DNA of 64,000 nt, taken from the NCBI GenBank assembly GCA_030142905.1, contig JASJOG010000097.1, positions 1,054,001 to 1,118,000 of the forward strand, read 5' to 3'. Below the pieces are notes generated by a model. The model worked only from the letters and a program-made list of their open reading frames with translations. It was not told where the DNA came from and made no database searches. The position numbers and the translations under genes were made by a program. Shown here piece by piece: positions 12,318-25,800 of this stretch. Numbering within the stretch: position 1 is the stretch's first letter; every line of letters begins with the position of its first letter. The DNA comes from Heliopora coerulea (lineage: Eukaryota; Cnidaria; Anthozoa; Scleralcyonacea; Helioporidae).

Positions 12318-15300
12318 ATGTCCGACGATTTGCCTTCGGGATGGGTGATGCGTACTTCTAAATCAACGGGCAAGGTTTACTATTTTAACCTTCAGACCAA
12401 CGAAAGCCAGTGGGAAAAGCCATCTGGACCATCTGGTGTAGAAAGTAAAGTCAGGGCTTCTCATCTCTTGGTGAAACACGTAGAGTCCAGACGGCCTTCC
12501 TCGTGGAGGCAAGACACGATTACAAGAAGTAAAGATGAAGCTTTGAACATCATCAAAGGTAAGCTTAACACATCATTCATTATACAAAATTATTTGGGAA
12601 AAGCAAGCTGTTAACTTTCCATTATATTTTAGTTTTGCTAGTTCAATACGGTGATTCATTAATTAAAAGGCTTCTGGACGTTTGTCATTGTCTAACAGAA
12701 TTTCTGAACGATTATACAATATTAGTCCACCTAGAATGGGCAAAAATACCCCCGAAGTCCATGAGTTCCTTCTATAGGTCTACACGAGGTTGAAATTTAA
12801 GAATATCTCAAATGAAACTCGCCGGAATTTTGGCCAATATCAGTACACATCTCAGAATGTGGATTGAGATGGGTAAAGGCAGTTAAATAGAGGTGCGACC
12901 ATGGAAACTGGCCAAAATTTATTCTGTAGGGTTGTCTGATCTCTGGCAGCAACAGGAAGCCATACAAGAACAGCTATGTTACTCAAAGTGGGACACTAAA
13001 CCTAGAAAACAACTCTGACCACTGCTTATATTTGCAGGTATTATGTGCTAGTTTCTAGTGCAGAAACAAAAAGAAGATTTTAGGCACTATAATTATAATC
13101 AGAGGCATAGTTGACCCATTTTGGTTGTTTTGTGGGGAGGGGTCCAGTATAATTTGCCTGAATATTGTATCCCCTCAAAACTTGCTGAATTTAATCTGTC
13201 ATACGTTCATGCTATGTATGGTGTCACCTGGCATCCCCAGGCCTAATAATACATTAAGTAAATTTGAACCAGTTACCAAAAAGGAATTTGACCTACCTTA
13301 CCTAACCAAATTTTCCTGAAATTTGGTTCTCCAAATATTTTTTAGCTAAAATTTTATATTTTTTACAAACTTTGGGTGTATATATTTGTCACATACCCAC
13401 ACCCATCATAAACTGTACTTCTGAATATGGTCTAAAAACCCACAATAGCTGGGCAGCAACTTAAACATTTTGGAAGATGGGTATATAGAAACATTTTTGG
13501 CATATATGAACTAGTATAATTGTAGACACTTCAAAAAACTCTTTAATTCATTGACAACCAAGCTGTTGAAGAAGACTCTTCTTGAGAAGCAAAATCATGA
13601 AGAATTGGTTTTTTGGTGACCTGATCAACAATGGGTTATCAGCAACCTGGCTGGCTAAAGTCTTCTTGTGATGATTAAGAAACATCTGTTATTGGCAGCA
13701 TGATGAATAGCAAGTTAAATAGACTGTTACAGTTAGTTCAGGTCTTGTAGGTTTCTAGCATGAAGGACTACTTCAAAGGAAGAATTTGTGCAACTTCAAT
13801 GTACAACTTAATACTTTCATGGACAATCCCATTTTCAAGGTTACATAAAGTCAATTAATTCTGGTGAAGCAACATTTGGTGAGCTGGCAGAAACAGAAAG
13901 TGACTGCAGCAGTGCCAAGCGGCAAGGGGATCTTGGATGGTTTGGTCATGGTCAGATGCAAAGTAAGTTTTAGATATCTTTTTTGGCATAGGGTAGGATT
14001 TATGATAATAGATGAATGATATTTTGACTGATTAGCTGTTGCATTAAATCTTAAGGAAAATCTATCCTGAAGCCATTACATATCCAAAGGGTTTTATCTT
14101 TCTTGTTTAAGTAACTGTATATCTCACAGCAAAAAGATTTTTACCATTCCAACAGGCACAGCAACCTTTGAAAAGTGTATACTTGCCCCAGAAGTCAATC
14201 AAGTTGTTATTGGCTATTACACGGTGTTTCTGTCACACCCTGACAATAATCACAAATGTCACAATTATGACATCAGTTGTTCATCTCTTTGGGGCAGTTT
14301 TCTTACCACTTATCTTTCATATTTTCACTGCAAATGAGTTTAGGAACGTTTAACCATCTGAATCTTTGTAGCTCAATGGTTAGAGCATCTCTCCGGCAAT
14401 CAGAAGGTTATGGGTTCAATTCCCGTCAGGGACTCAGAAAGTTTTTCTGAGAGAACAGCTTGAGAGCATGCATATTATGAACTTTTGAACTGTTAATAAA
14501 TAAAAAGATGTGCATCATATGCAGAGTACTACCTAGTTTAACTTTTTTTGACTTCATTTATGATTGAGATAAAATGCTATTGCAAGTGTTCTAATCATTA
14601 TGCAAATGTTTCCTTCAGCTTTGACCTTTTCTTTCATTATTCTGCCAAAGAAATGAAAAATAAAATTGTAACATCAAAACTCCAAGGTACCTTAGGCTTT
14701 TAGCAGTACACAAAATAATTATTGGTTTTACATTATTTTATTTTAGAACCATTTGAAGATGCAACGTAAGTACATTATTTTTGCTGTTTTCCTTTTCCTA
14801 GAAACCATAGTTTGAGCTCTAAATATAAGGTCGAAGAAACCAATTTAACCCAGACACACGAACAATTGTGAGAAGCTCAGGGAGTATAATCTTGGTTGCT
14901 TCACTTAACCCTTTTTCTACTAGTCAAATACAGTATTAAAAGAATACTGACCTCACCAGGAATTAGTTGAGATGGGTTTGAATGACCCCATGTTTATTGT
15001 GGGCAGCAATGTGCATCTGAATGTTAATGGGTCCAAAATACTTTGGTTCCCTTACAATTTCATGTGGGTTTAGACTTAACTAGTTCTGTCATTTCAGTGA
15101 GATACTATATACAGTACCCTGTTTATTCTTAAAACTCATTTAAAATCTAATACAAAATGGGATAACCAGTATTTTCTTCAGTAAACATTACATATGGAAT
15201 CAGATGACACAGTACCTTGTCCCACATGATATGCAGGTAAAAAATCAGTAGGATAATATTCCTCAAGGAAATATATGTCTAAGACATAAGGCAAAGAAAA

Positions 15301-15820
15301 CATTTCTAGAGTTTATTCTTGCTACTTTAGTGAATCCTAAAAGGAAATAATGCTGTTAACACTAGATTGTGTACTCCAGGATGAACAATCCCTGGAACAG
15401 CCGTAACATGTATGAGAGCCCTAAAATGTTCTGACAACAAGTTACCAACAAAGGTACATAAAAGAAAAAGAATAATAAAATATTATCCCAAGAGTGTATT
15501 TTCTAGATGGGGCTTGTTATTTGATATTGTTGAATATTCATCTTGTAAATAGTTGTTGAAAAGCCCCCCAGGGAATACCATTCAATAAAGTTTAAAGTTT
15601 ATGATGGGGACATTTTTTCGTTTAAGACTTAGGGAGGTTTTTTTGGGAGGGACTATTTTCAAAAGAGCTTGTCTTACGTATAACCAGCCCTTCGAGTTTT
15701 TTCACTTCTGTTCTTACCCTTGTTTAATTGGTTTTCAAAAGGTATGCCTTAAAAGTTGGAGAAATGAGTGGACCAGTTTACAGTGACAGTGGAATTCACA
15801 TTATACTTAGAACAGGCTAG
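12318..15820 (+). CDS. PIN1: PIN1 peptidyl-prolyl cis/trans isomerase (complete)
   Basis: Phospho-Ser/Thr-Pro-specific parvulin isomerase acting in the nucleus and cytoplasm. Exons: 12318..12558, 13840..13962, 14746..14764, 15742..15820; they sum to 462 nt (153 residues, human 163) and all phases agree. The N-terminal WW domain (about residues 4-37) has both tryptophans (SGWVMR and SQWEKP). The catalytic domain opens [20 protein letters not shown], keeping the basic phosphate-binding Lys and Arg-Arg. The active-site Cys is in ESDCSSAK, and the conserved His pair is present (ASHLL and SGIHIIL). The protein ends LRTG then TAG. The third exon is only 19 nt and codes for PFEDA. An AATAAA at about 15830 follows the stop. 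A tRNA-derived SINE lies in intron 2. It is transcribed away from XAB2 and towards NELFE. Confidence 0.95.
14360..14465 (+). mobile_element. tRNA-derived SINE, family A
   Basis: The tRNA-like part carries an A box (TAGCTCAATGGTTAGAGC) and a B box (GGGTTCAATTCCCGT), followed by CTCAGAAAGTTTTTCTGAG. Copies with the same post-tRNA hairpin lie at about 17575, 57540 and 57725, so this is a retroposon family rather than a working tRNA gene; the anticodon stem is mispaired. Confidence 0.7.
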
Positions 15821-16826
15821 ACAGTGCAATAATAAATGTGCCAAGCAAAGGATTTCCTCGACTGGAAATCTACAATCCTTTCTTCTGTGAAATGTTTGAT
15901 TTGGCTGGGTCTGAGCTGGAATTACTAGACTGTCCACTTAAATAGAGATGTTCCATAAAGAATGGTTTACTAGGCATGAAATAGTTGCTCTCGACAAGGT
16001 CAAAGTGATGACACGGACTATTATGTGTATGATTGAAATACAGTATCAGTTGTTTCCAAAGACTTGTATTTTTCACTTAAACTGATCATATAATTCGTGT
16101 CAAAGCGCTTTTCTTTAAGAATTCATGCTTAACGTTACAAGCACCAATTGCACTTTTCAAATTAGTCTTGGTACAACTGCGTCATTCATATTATAATTGT
16201 TCCATATGGTTCAATCTGGAGTGGACACTTACTGTATTAAACAGGCTTGTGTAACATAGAGAATGTAATCAGAATATGATCTCAACAACAACTGTTAATT
16301 ATTAAATGCCATTAATTATTCGAAATGAAAAATCGATTGCTGTTGAACTCGAGACTCTCCAACCTACGGACTGTACATCGTCAGGGTTTTACTGGTAAGC
16401 AAAATTTTTTCCAGTGCCGAAGGCTTGCCAACGTCTTTGAAGGGATTTCGTAATAATGAAATATTGGTGTTCTGAAACTTCATTCTGAATTCAAGCGTTC
16501 ACACCAGATTGGATGAAACTCCACAGTGAATTTTGCGGATTCGAATTACTCTTTACTGCATTTGCAACGACCACCAGGCAACATCCAAGCAATGTTGATT
16601 GAAATGAAAGTCCACACGACTCGTTTTCCATTATAGGAATCCGCATAGGTTTCGGAGATGTTCGGTCGAGCTACCTTGTCCTATGTCGTCAACTTTCATC
16701 CTTTTGAAGGGATTCAACAAATTCTGCAGTCACACTCTGTATTTCTAGTTAGCGAAATAACAATGACGATGCACACCTTCTCGTTCAGGCTTCTATCATG
16801 CAGAAAGCCATGCGGAATTTGAATCA
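15821..16826. other. Convergent intergenic spacer PIN1-NELFE
   Basis: Holds the 3' UTRs of PIN1 (plus) and NELFE (minus). No further coding exon, RNA gene or recognisable repeat seen. Confidence 0.5.
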
Positions 16827-19800
16827 TCAGAAGAAATCGTTATCTTCGTACGTCTTTAATTCTCTGCCTTCTGTCGAACTTTCACGCCGACCTCGCGGGC
16901 GAAAATCTACCATGAGACAAAAGCAGAAGTTTCATAAAAAGAAACCAATTAGACAATCAGGTTACATAAAATACAAACAAGACCGAATTCACACCGTTCT
17001 CCAACGCGGTAAAGATACAAGTACATCGTAAAATCTACCACACAGGTAACCGTTTGAAACAATTATGCGTGGGGTTATAAGCGATTGTTACCCAGAAAAA
17101 CACGTAAGACGGCTTAGAAACAAATTTAGCTCGCTTCTATTTGAGGATGGGTTGAACCGTTTGAGCCTTAGACTGTACTTTAAGTGTAAATAAGACGTCA
17201 AACTACGTCCGTTTACTAACCACGTGAAGACCAGAGAGGTTGGTTGCCTCTTGCGTTTTCCATGTGAAATTGCTTTCGGGCTAGTGATACCTCGATGTGG
17301 ACGTCAGAAACCATGGTGCCATTCATCTATAAAGCAGAGCACGCCCAGACAGTAAATATCACTGCTTACTAAAGGAATATATTACAAGCAGTCGGAGAGT
17401 TTTCAGTTACTATTTAATCTCTCGAATTAGCTATATAACTTATTGGTTAAAATACCGATGAATCAAAAATTAAGTGTCTTACTCGGAAGGACTGTTGAAA
17501 CGATAAAGAAAAACAGTTACCCCTTTAAATGTTTAAAAGATAAAAATGTCTGACAAGCTGAGACTTAAACTTGCACCTTAGCTCACCATCTGAGTCTTGG
17601 TAGCTCAATGGTTAGAGCGTCTTACCGGTCATCGGAACGTTGCGGGTTCGATCCCCGTCTGGGGCTCAGAAATCGTTTTTCTGAGGCTAGAACTTGACGA
17701 ACGTTCATCTATCAATCAACTTCTTATTTTTGACTTGTTGATTCCAAATTTTAGCCGCAACATAACTAAATGTCCTTTCATTGAACTAGTTTTCAGCTTA
17801 GACAACATAAGGTATTTCTGGGAGTTCGTATTAGCCATGAACACACCTCATCGATCGCCTTTTCAGCTTCTTCGCATGTCTTGAACGTGACAAAACCATG
17901 ACTGGAAATGCAAAGCAACGGTTGGTTGAACAATAATTTTAATGTCAGGTAGTCGAGACGAGGAAAAGTTAAAATAAGTTGGTTACATTCACAGTAAAAT
18001 TGAACATTTCTCATCCAAAAGACCTGCAAACTTTATTTTAAAAAAGCAGTATAAAAGTACATTTGCTCGCGACAATTCGTCGGCTTAATTTTTCGCTGTT
18101 TCGTTCAAAAAACCCGGAGTCCAAAGTCCTATGTACAGGAAGAGACTTTTGAATTGATAAAAACAACCCGATAAATTGATCTTGTTTCTTGCAAGATGTT
18201 TTGCAAAGCCTACACAGATATGAAGTTAACTGTAAGTCAGTTAATTTGGTGGGATAGGTTGAGAAGTGTACCATTTACACCAGTTGAAAATTTGGTATGA
18301 GCAAAAGGAATATCGCCTATCTAAAAACACTTTTGTGGACATTTGAGCGGACGTTATTAATTACACCCCTTCAATGGATAAAAAAACTTGAGAAATTGGC
18401 TAAAGAATTGGGTTCAAAACTGTAGGAAATGCTACAAATTACTAAGACATGTAATATAACGCCGCTTCTGACTGCTATGCGTGCTCCATGTCTCTATGGT
18501 GCATGAGAAAAAGCCGAGGAAAGCATTTCGAGAATGAAATTCTTTAGTAAATTTTTATTAAACTATCAAAAAAGCGAGTTATTTCTTAGATGGAGAGAGA
18601 AGACATAATTTTCAGCTGGAAGTTGGAAACAGATTTTGAACCTCGAATATCGCCTGGAACAACTATCTCATTTTTTCATGCTCGCCCAACCTCCCGCGTG
18701 CATCCGTAACTCAATGAAGCACACCACTTCTCAAACTCATTAATAATTCATGACCTAACTAACCAATCAGACGAACATATTTGGTCATGTGCACGTGTTT
18801 TGAAACCCCGGTAAAGGTCCCGTAAACTGAATTCATAATTAAGAAATCAGATAATAAACGGCTCTTACTTTGAACCGTTTATTACCACATTTCTTAATTA
18901 TAAATTCAAAATAGACGATTGAGAAGCTATTTCATAAACTCGTGTCTCGTGTTTTACCAGGGGTTACAAAGACTCGAGGACAATAAAAAGCACTCAGCCT
19001 ACCGCCTCGTGATTTTCAATGTTCTCTCGCATTTGTAAAACATTCGAGAACAACAAAAATCGCTCGGCCTCCGGCCTCGTGATTTTCATTATCCTCATGT
19101 TTTACAAACACTTGAGAACAATGAAAATCACTCGGTTCACGGCCTCGTGATTTTCGTTGTTCTGTCGTGTTTGGAAACCCTGGTAAAACACTCGCACTCG
19201 TTTATGAAATATTACGTCACAAACCATTTCTTTACTTCAATGCCCTTATGTATATTTTAGCGGCACTACTACTCACCTCCGATCTTTCTCGTAACGAGCA
19301 TCAATTACAGTTCCTGGAAATGAAATGCTGGACACTTATGCACAATCTTAGACAAAGGGGAACATCACTTCTGAGAAATCACAGTGATGTTATTACAAGG
19401 TGCTTAACGAGGATTTTTATTAGCGAATATTTAATCGATAATGACTGAGGCACGCAGCATTATTGAATATAATGCAGGCAGCTTAGGCCGTAGGCCGAAC
19501 CTGCTTGCATTATATCTAATGATGCGGTTTACCGAAGTAATAATCTATCATAATTGCTGACCCTCATCGAAATCCCATTATGTTTTCTCTGCATTATATC
19601 AGCGAATACAGCGAGCAAAATTCTACAAACTCGACTTGCATGATTTTGCTCTCTACATTCGCTGATATAATGCCGAGTGAAAATAATAGGTTTTGATGCG
19701 GATCAATAATTATGACTACATCAGTATACCAAACCAGGTGGTTCTCAACGGGCGCGGTAACGCCCATAGCAGGTGTTCAAGGAAGGCGGGGAAGGGAAAG

Positions 19801-22800
19801 GGAGCAAGGAAACAGAGAAGAGGTCGTTGGGCTACAAATGGTGGACGTTCATCAGTCACTCACCACCGCGCCATTTTCACGTTTCTAGCAGTCATTCAGA
19901 CTTAAAATCTAACACAATGACTAACTCGACATTACCGAACTAAATAACTATCCGGTGCCAGCAGACAATTTTATGAAATAAAGTAAAAAACAAATTCCGA
20001 AAAACAATGACACCTTGAAAACCCAAGATATGAGTTAAAAAACAAGACGATGAATGATTGCGATGATATTTCGACTTTATTGCAAAGTCATTGTCAAATC
20101 GAAATGAATTACAAGCAAGCAATGTGATTTTTATAGTTACAACGATGACATCATCAACTGTCATCGTTGTAACTATAAAAATCACATTGCTTGCTTGTAA
20201 TTCATTTCGGTTTGACAATGATTTTGCAATAAAGTCGAAATATCGCAATCATTCGTCGTCTTGTTTTTTAACTCATATCTTGGGTTTTCAAGATGTCATT
20301 GTTTTTCGGAATTTGTTTTTTACTTTTTTTAAATAACTATATATTACAATTATTCAGTTCGTTATAGCTCTGGGGTTGGGCGCTGGTGCGGCCACAGGAC
20401 TGGGACTGAGTGTGCTCAATACTGGGTAGCAAGCGGTTTCAGTATGAGGCAGATGGGGGTTCATCCAGAACAGGTTGAGAACAGTGAACTCAATTTCCAT
20501 ACCTGGAATGCTAACTCCCAGTCATTCACTCGGGGAAAAAGTGAAGCCAAGATGGCCGCCCATGGAGGGAAATTTTGGACATCAGTTTCAGTCCTCTTCG
20601 CGGTCTTGTACGTTAGTTCCAGTCCTTTGTTCAACTTTAATCTTTAGTTTTTGTTTGGTTCGGCTTCGAAAACATTCCCAACCATGGGAAAAGTGTTCAG
20701 ACGAAATACTATTAGACCAATTTTACATAATCGAGTATTTAGAAGGATTCGTTATTGCCGTGTGGCCTAAGAGGTGTACTAAATTGTCTGAAGACGGTAA
20801 ACTAACGGGAAAAAAAGGACGTGCACTTAGTAGTTTCTTCAAGTAACATTTCGAGACCATTTTATCAGGTTTCTCGTATATTTGGTAATATATTTTCGTG
20901 AAAATATATAACCTTTAACTCGATTTGACTTTGTCGAAATATATATAAAATTCTTACACTTATTTCTATATTTTGAAGACATGTTTTGTGAGTATTTCCA
21001 AAGAAAACTTGTCAGAAAATGTAAAAAGTCGCGTGGGATACTAAAACTGACATACAAGCCCGCGTAGGGAACTGATACTGACGTCCAAAATTGACCTCCA
21101 TGGGCGGCCATCTTGGCTTCACTTTTCATTGGCCAGTTAGCATTCCAGATATGTAAATTGAGTTCACTGGTTGAGAACCATTGACTACTAACCAAATTTA
21201 TTAAATGCAGTTTTCACAATGTCCTCCTTCAGACCATATCCTCTGACAAAGATTGTATTTCCCTAGAAAACGATAAGCTGGTTTACTATTTGCCATAACG
21301 GGCTATCGAATATCAAACAACCAGCGTTACGGGAAGATACACGAAGGTAAAAAAAACTATACCCTTCTCTGTTCCCTGAAGCCTCGATAACGATGACTTG
21401 AATCTGAAACGGACAATATGCTCAGCTTGAGAATACGTTAACTAGGTGCACTCCAGACGTGGAAAAAACATCTTGCCGGGTCCCGCAAGGGAAGATTAAA
21501 TTTTAGCACGAGTTCTTGGACCATTGCAAACATCTACCGTGCATAAATATAATTACACAACAAAAGGGAAGCAGGGTAAAAGCACCGCGTTTCAAAAATC
21601 GCTCCGAAAAGGGCGTCCCAAATGTAAAGTTCCCCTCGTGTGAAATGCTGAATATCACGAGAAAACGCTGTCGCGGCGACCAAATTTTCTCCCCGCGACC
21701 TGACGCACGAATTCAAACCTGCTTGAATTCGTGCGTCAGGTCGCCGGGACAAACTAACGCAATTTTTCAGCGTCGCCTCGTGCGTACCGTTCAGACTTGT
21801 CCCTGCAACAAAATAAAAGATGAACCAATAGGAAAGCGTCATTTATTCCCCTTGATCTCTGTAGAGCAAGTGCAAGTGGTACAAGAAGAAACAAAACGTC
21901 AGTCAGTAGAGGATTCTCAGCGACATGTCGTGCAAGCAGTGTATACGAGGCGGATTATCGCATCGACCTGTCCCTGCGACATGTCGCCTAGTGTGTCCCG
22001 ACCTTAAGTGACTGTCCTAACAAAACATTTCACATGTGGTAAACCTGTGGAACTGGGACATTTTCAGACATGAAATTTTCATTTCTCATGTGAAATGGGA
22101 ACGCTTTTATATATGAAATACCCAATTCACATGTGAAATAAATTGGTTAAAAATTTCGCATGTGAAATGTTGGTGTACGAAACATGTATTTCATATATGA
22201 AAGACAACATTCACATGTGCAAACTCATCTCACACATGAAATTTCCATTTCACATATTCACATATGAAATATTTTCATATGTGAAACTACATTTGAAATT
22301 TTTGTAAGGTATTTCAAGATATTAGTAGTTTTGAACTGAATATTTTATTAGTTTAATCAGCCGCGCTATCTCCCTGAGAAACCTTCAAACCCGCCACCTC
22401 CTTGGAAGAGAGTTTTTCCTTCCAATTTCAAAACCCTGATGAAACAATCTCTTTTGTTTTTGGTTGATGAATTGTGGCAATCGATGTACCAGGCGGAAAA
22501 CGTAATCTTGTCAGGAATATGATGGCCCAGCAGATAGCTTTTATTAAAATTGTAATGGAAACATAATATAAAAACGAACTTTAATGCTGACGTTTCGTTA
22601 CTAAACAAGTAACATCTTCAGAGCGAAACGAATTTACAATGTTTGGATAGGGCTTAAATAACTGTTACAAAAATTGGTGGTGGTGATGGCATGAGAAAGA
22701 CAAAGGAATATTAATGATGGTGGCAGAGTGAAACGGAAGAGACAGAGCAATTAGTCAGAGGTGATGAAATAGAGCAGAATAAAATAATTAAAATAGTGTC

Positions 22801-25800
22801 AAAGGAAAAGATCTAATTGTGGTTTTAATAAAAGCTATCTGCTGGTTGATGAATTATTAATAAATTTGACAATTCTGTTTCCGAGTGGTACATTTTGAAG
22901 GTTTTTTGAAGGCTGCTGCTTTTTATTTGGCGAATTCAATACCACAAATCGACATTTCTTTGTCTTTAAATTTATTTCTCACTAGTTCCAGTTGAGAATT
23001 CATGAAACAAAAGAAAAAGTTCACTTCGCCGGAAAAATTTGACCGGGAAAAAAAGGTCTGGATTTTCTTCAGAAAACCCAGAAGTAGGCGCTTCTGCAAG
23101 TAACAGAGAAGGCTGAAGTACATAAACTCACCGGTGTCATTGTCACTTCGTCCTGCCCTCACAAAACTGAAAAATATCGCAGAAAGTTGCGCATGAACTT
23201 AGGCACAACAAAAAATTACATCACTATGGCTTATGTTAAAGGTAAAGGGATGCGCACCAGGTCGGTCGAGTCATCTCTTGAAATCTTACTCCTCATTTAC
23301 ATATCTCTATTTAGCAGTGGCAGAAAATGACTTGTGTCTGCGAGAATACATAGTGTCATCAGCGATCACTTGTTACACATTCCGGAAGTGACATAATTAT
23401 GTTGCTGGGGTCTCGTGACCATAAGACCCGTACTTATCGCTTGCCCGCGGCTTGCCCACTGGGTCTAGTTCCTATCTACCCTAGTTCCTACCCTCCCTTT
23501 GCTAGTCTGACCCTTCTCACTATTAACTGCTGCTATTGCAACAATATGCCAACCATGGCTTGTTGCGTAGTCGCTAACTATAGTTATACTTCTTTAAGTT
23601 TCGAACAATTCTTCTAAGAACCTTGGCAAACATTACCATCTTAGTGTATGTGTAGTACATTCTTTAGTTCTACTTTTTGACAGTTCCTTTAACGGTATTG
23701 GTTTTGTCACTTTACTTAAAGCTGTAATCAACTTCAGCCTCTAAAACGTTAAACATGCATAACTTACCTATTGGTGTACATTTCTTTCATGGCTGTTTTA
23801 GAAGGATGCTAATCGAAAAGAAATTGTTTGTTAAATTCGAAATTTGTTAAAATTCAAAATTGTCTGTTAAATTCTTCACTTGTGAGAAAAGTGCTGTCCA
23901 GTTTGACTCTATCAAGCATCGCAGGTTTTCTCTGAGTATTCCCGTTACTTCCTGTAGTAACACTGGACCCATGAAGGGTGGCCCTTACTGGACCTCTAGG
24001 GAGAACAGTTCAGTTAGCTGAAAGGGTTATCTGGTACAAATAAAGGCACTTTACCTTTACCTGGCTTGTGACAGGGGTAACTTTAAGTAATTAAGGGGCA
24101 AGGGCACACTATAACTTTATTCTGGCTAATGCAGGATAATTTTACTCATCAAGGGGATGAGCCCTGCCCTGTGATGAGCAAATCAGACAACTACACAAAG
24201 CCTGAACCAAACCCCAGTCACAGTGGTCAGAGATACTGTATAATTATGCACTACCACTGTAACACTGGCATCCCCTGAAGTATACACATAATAATTTTGA
24301 ACAGTTAAGTATGGTACCTTTTTTTCCACTAATATGGAGGACTCATGGTCTGACAGACTTTCCTAAAATTAAAAACAGCAATAGTTACATGCACACCAAT
24401 GTTACATAACTTACAACAGTACTCAATAGCACACAATATGGCATTGGGTTTGATTGTAAAAGGTTCAGCTAGGCTGGAAAGTGATGATGTGATCTTCCAA
24501 ACAAAAAGCTTGCACTGATTGGAGGGCATGTCCTAAGATAATTAAAATTTGGGTACTATGTTTTGTTTATGTTTTTTTACTCTGTCAGTGGTATAAAGTA
24601 AAATAAGATAGTTTTACAAAGTCGTAGACTGTCCAACCATTTGACATTTTACTCAGGGCTACAGCTGCTATCAATTTGGGGGAGGAGAAACCCTAAAATA
24701 GTCTAAAGTATGTAGTAAGATTATATTTTTAAGGTTCTATGATTTATTACTGTATTGTATATATCTATGGCTCCACTACCCAATAGATAAAAAGTAGCTT
24801 TCCTAATATTTTGTGGCTCAGTACAACTTTAAAATTAAAAACTGTACTCTATAGATTTAACTCAATGATCTGTTTGCATTGCCCAAACTTAACAAAAGTT
24901 GAGCCCTTTAAACTATGCATTGTAGTGTTAATGATTGAACTATATACTAGACTTAGTGTGGCAAACAGTCTCCTACCTTTGTTAGCTTCTTTTCTGACAT
25001 TCTTGCTCTTTTAAATTCTCTGTCGACTGTAGCTTTTGATATTTTGACACACTGAAAACAAGTTAAAAATTACAACTGCTCAACAGTTTTAATTTCTGAA
25101 TCCTCCTCAGAGATATACAGGAACAGAAAATTTTCATGATAATCTGACACTGCCAAAGTCAATTGAAAAATGTTGACTTGAGTGGGATTTGAACTCACAC
25201 TTTTGCGATACTGTTCTGCTGCTTCACCTGCAGAGCTATCTCGTGCACTTAAGTTGGATAAAAATTCACCTCCAATCCTTGAGGACTCAATAGCTCAACA
25301 GGTAGAGTGGCAGTCTGGTATCCAGAAGGTGCAAGTTCAAATCCTACTCAAGTCAACATTTTTCAGTTGACTTCAGCAGTGTCAGATTATCATGAAAAGT
25401 TTCTGTTCAACAGTTTTAACTTTTTCATAAGTTTGACATCCTATGGTCACTCCAGGTACTTGATTATTTCTTAATGCAACTTACCCCAGAGGCAACAAGC
25501 ATTTCAGCTTTCTTTTTAGCATCTTCAGGAGTGTTAAATGTATCTGGTGATTCTGTTTGTAAAACAGAAATTAAAATAGTGCATAGCAACAATGAAGATT
25601 TTATTAAAACAGTTTTTGATTAAGTGCTGGTTCTGTTGTCATGCAAATGCAATATCTGTAACCTTAAAAAAACTGCTTTTTGTGATCAGTTATGTTTAAA
25701 TTTTCTATATTGATTATTAATATCAACTGGTTAAGTCATAAGGGATTCAATTAGTCTGAAAATAAAATTGGATATGTGGATTTCACATTACATTCAGTTT

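Noticed and set aside
16798..17031. 77-codon plus-strand basic protein
   Set aside because: It is the antisense shadow of the terminal NELFE exon (16827..16906) and its acceptor.
21516..22007. 163-codon plus-strand frame and its antisense 102-codon partner
   Set aside because: Centred on a perfect hairpin with mirrored peptides; inside a NELFE intron.
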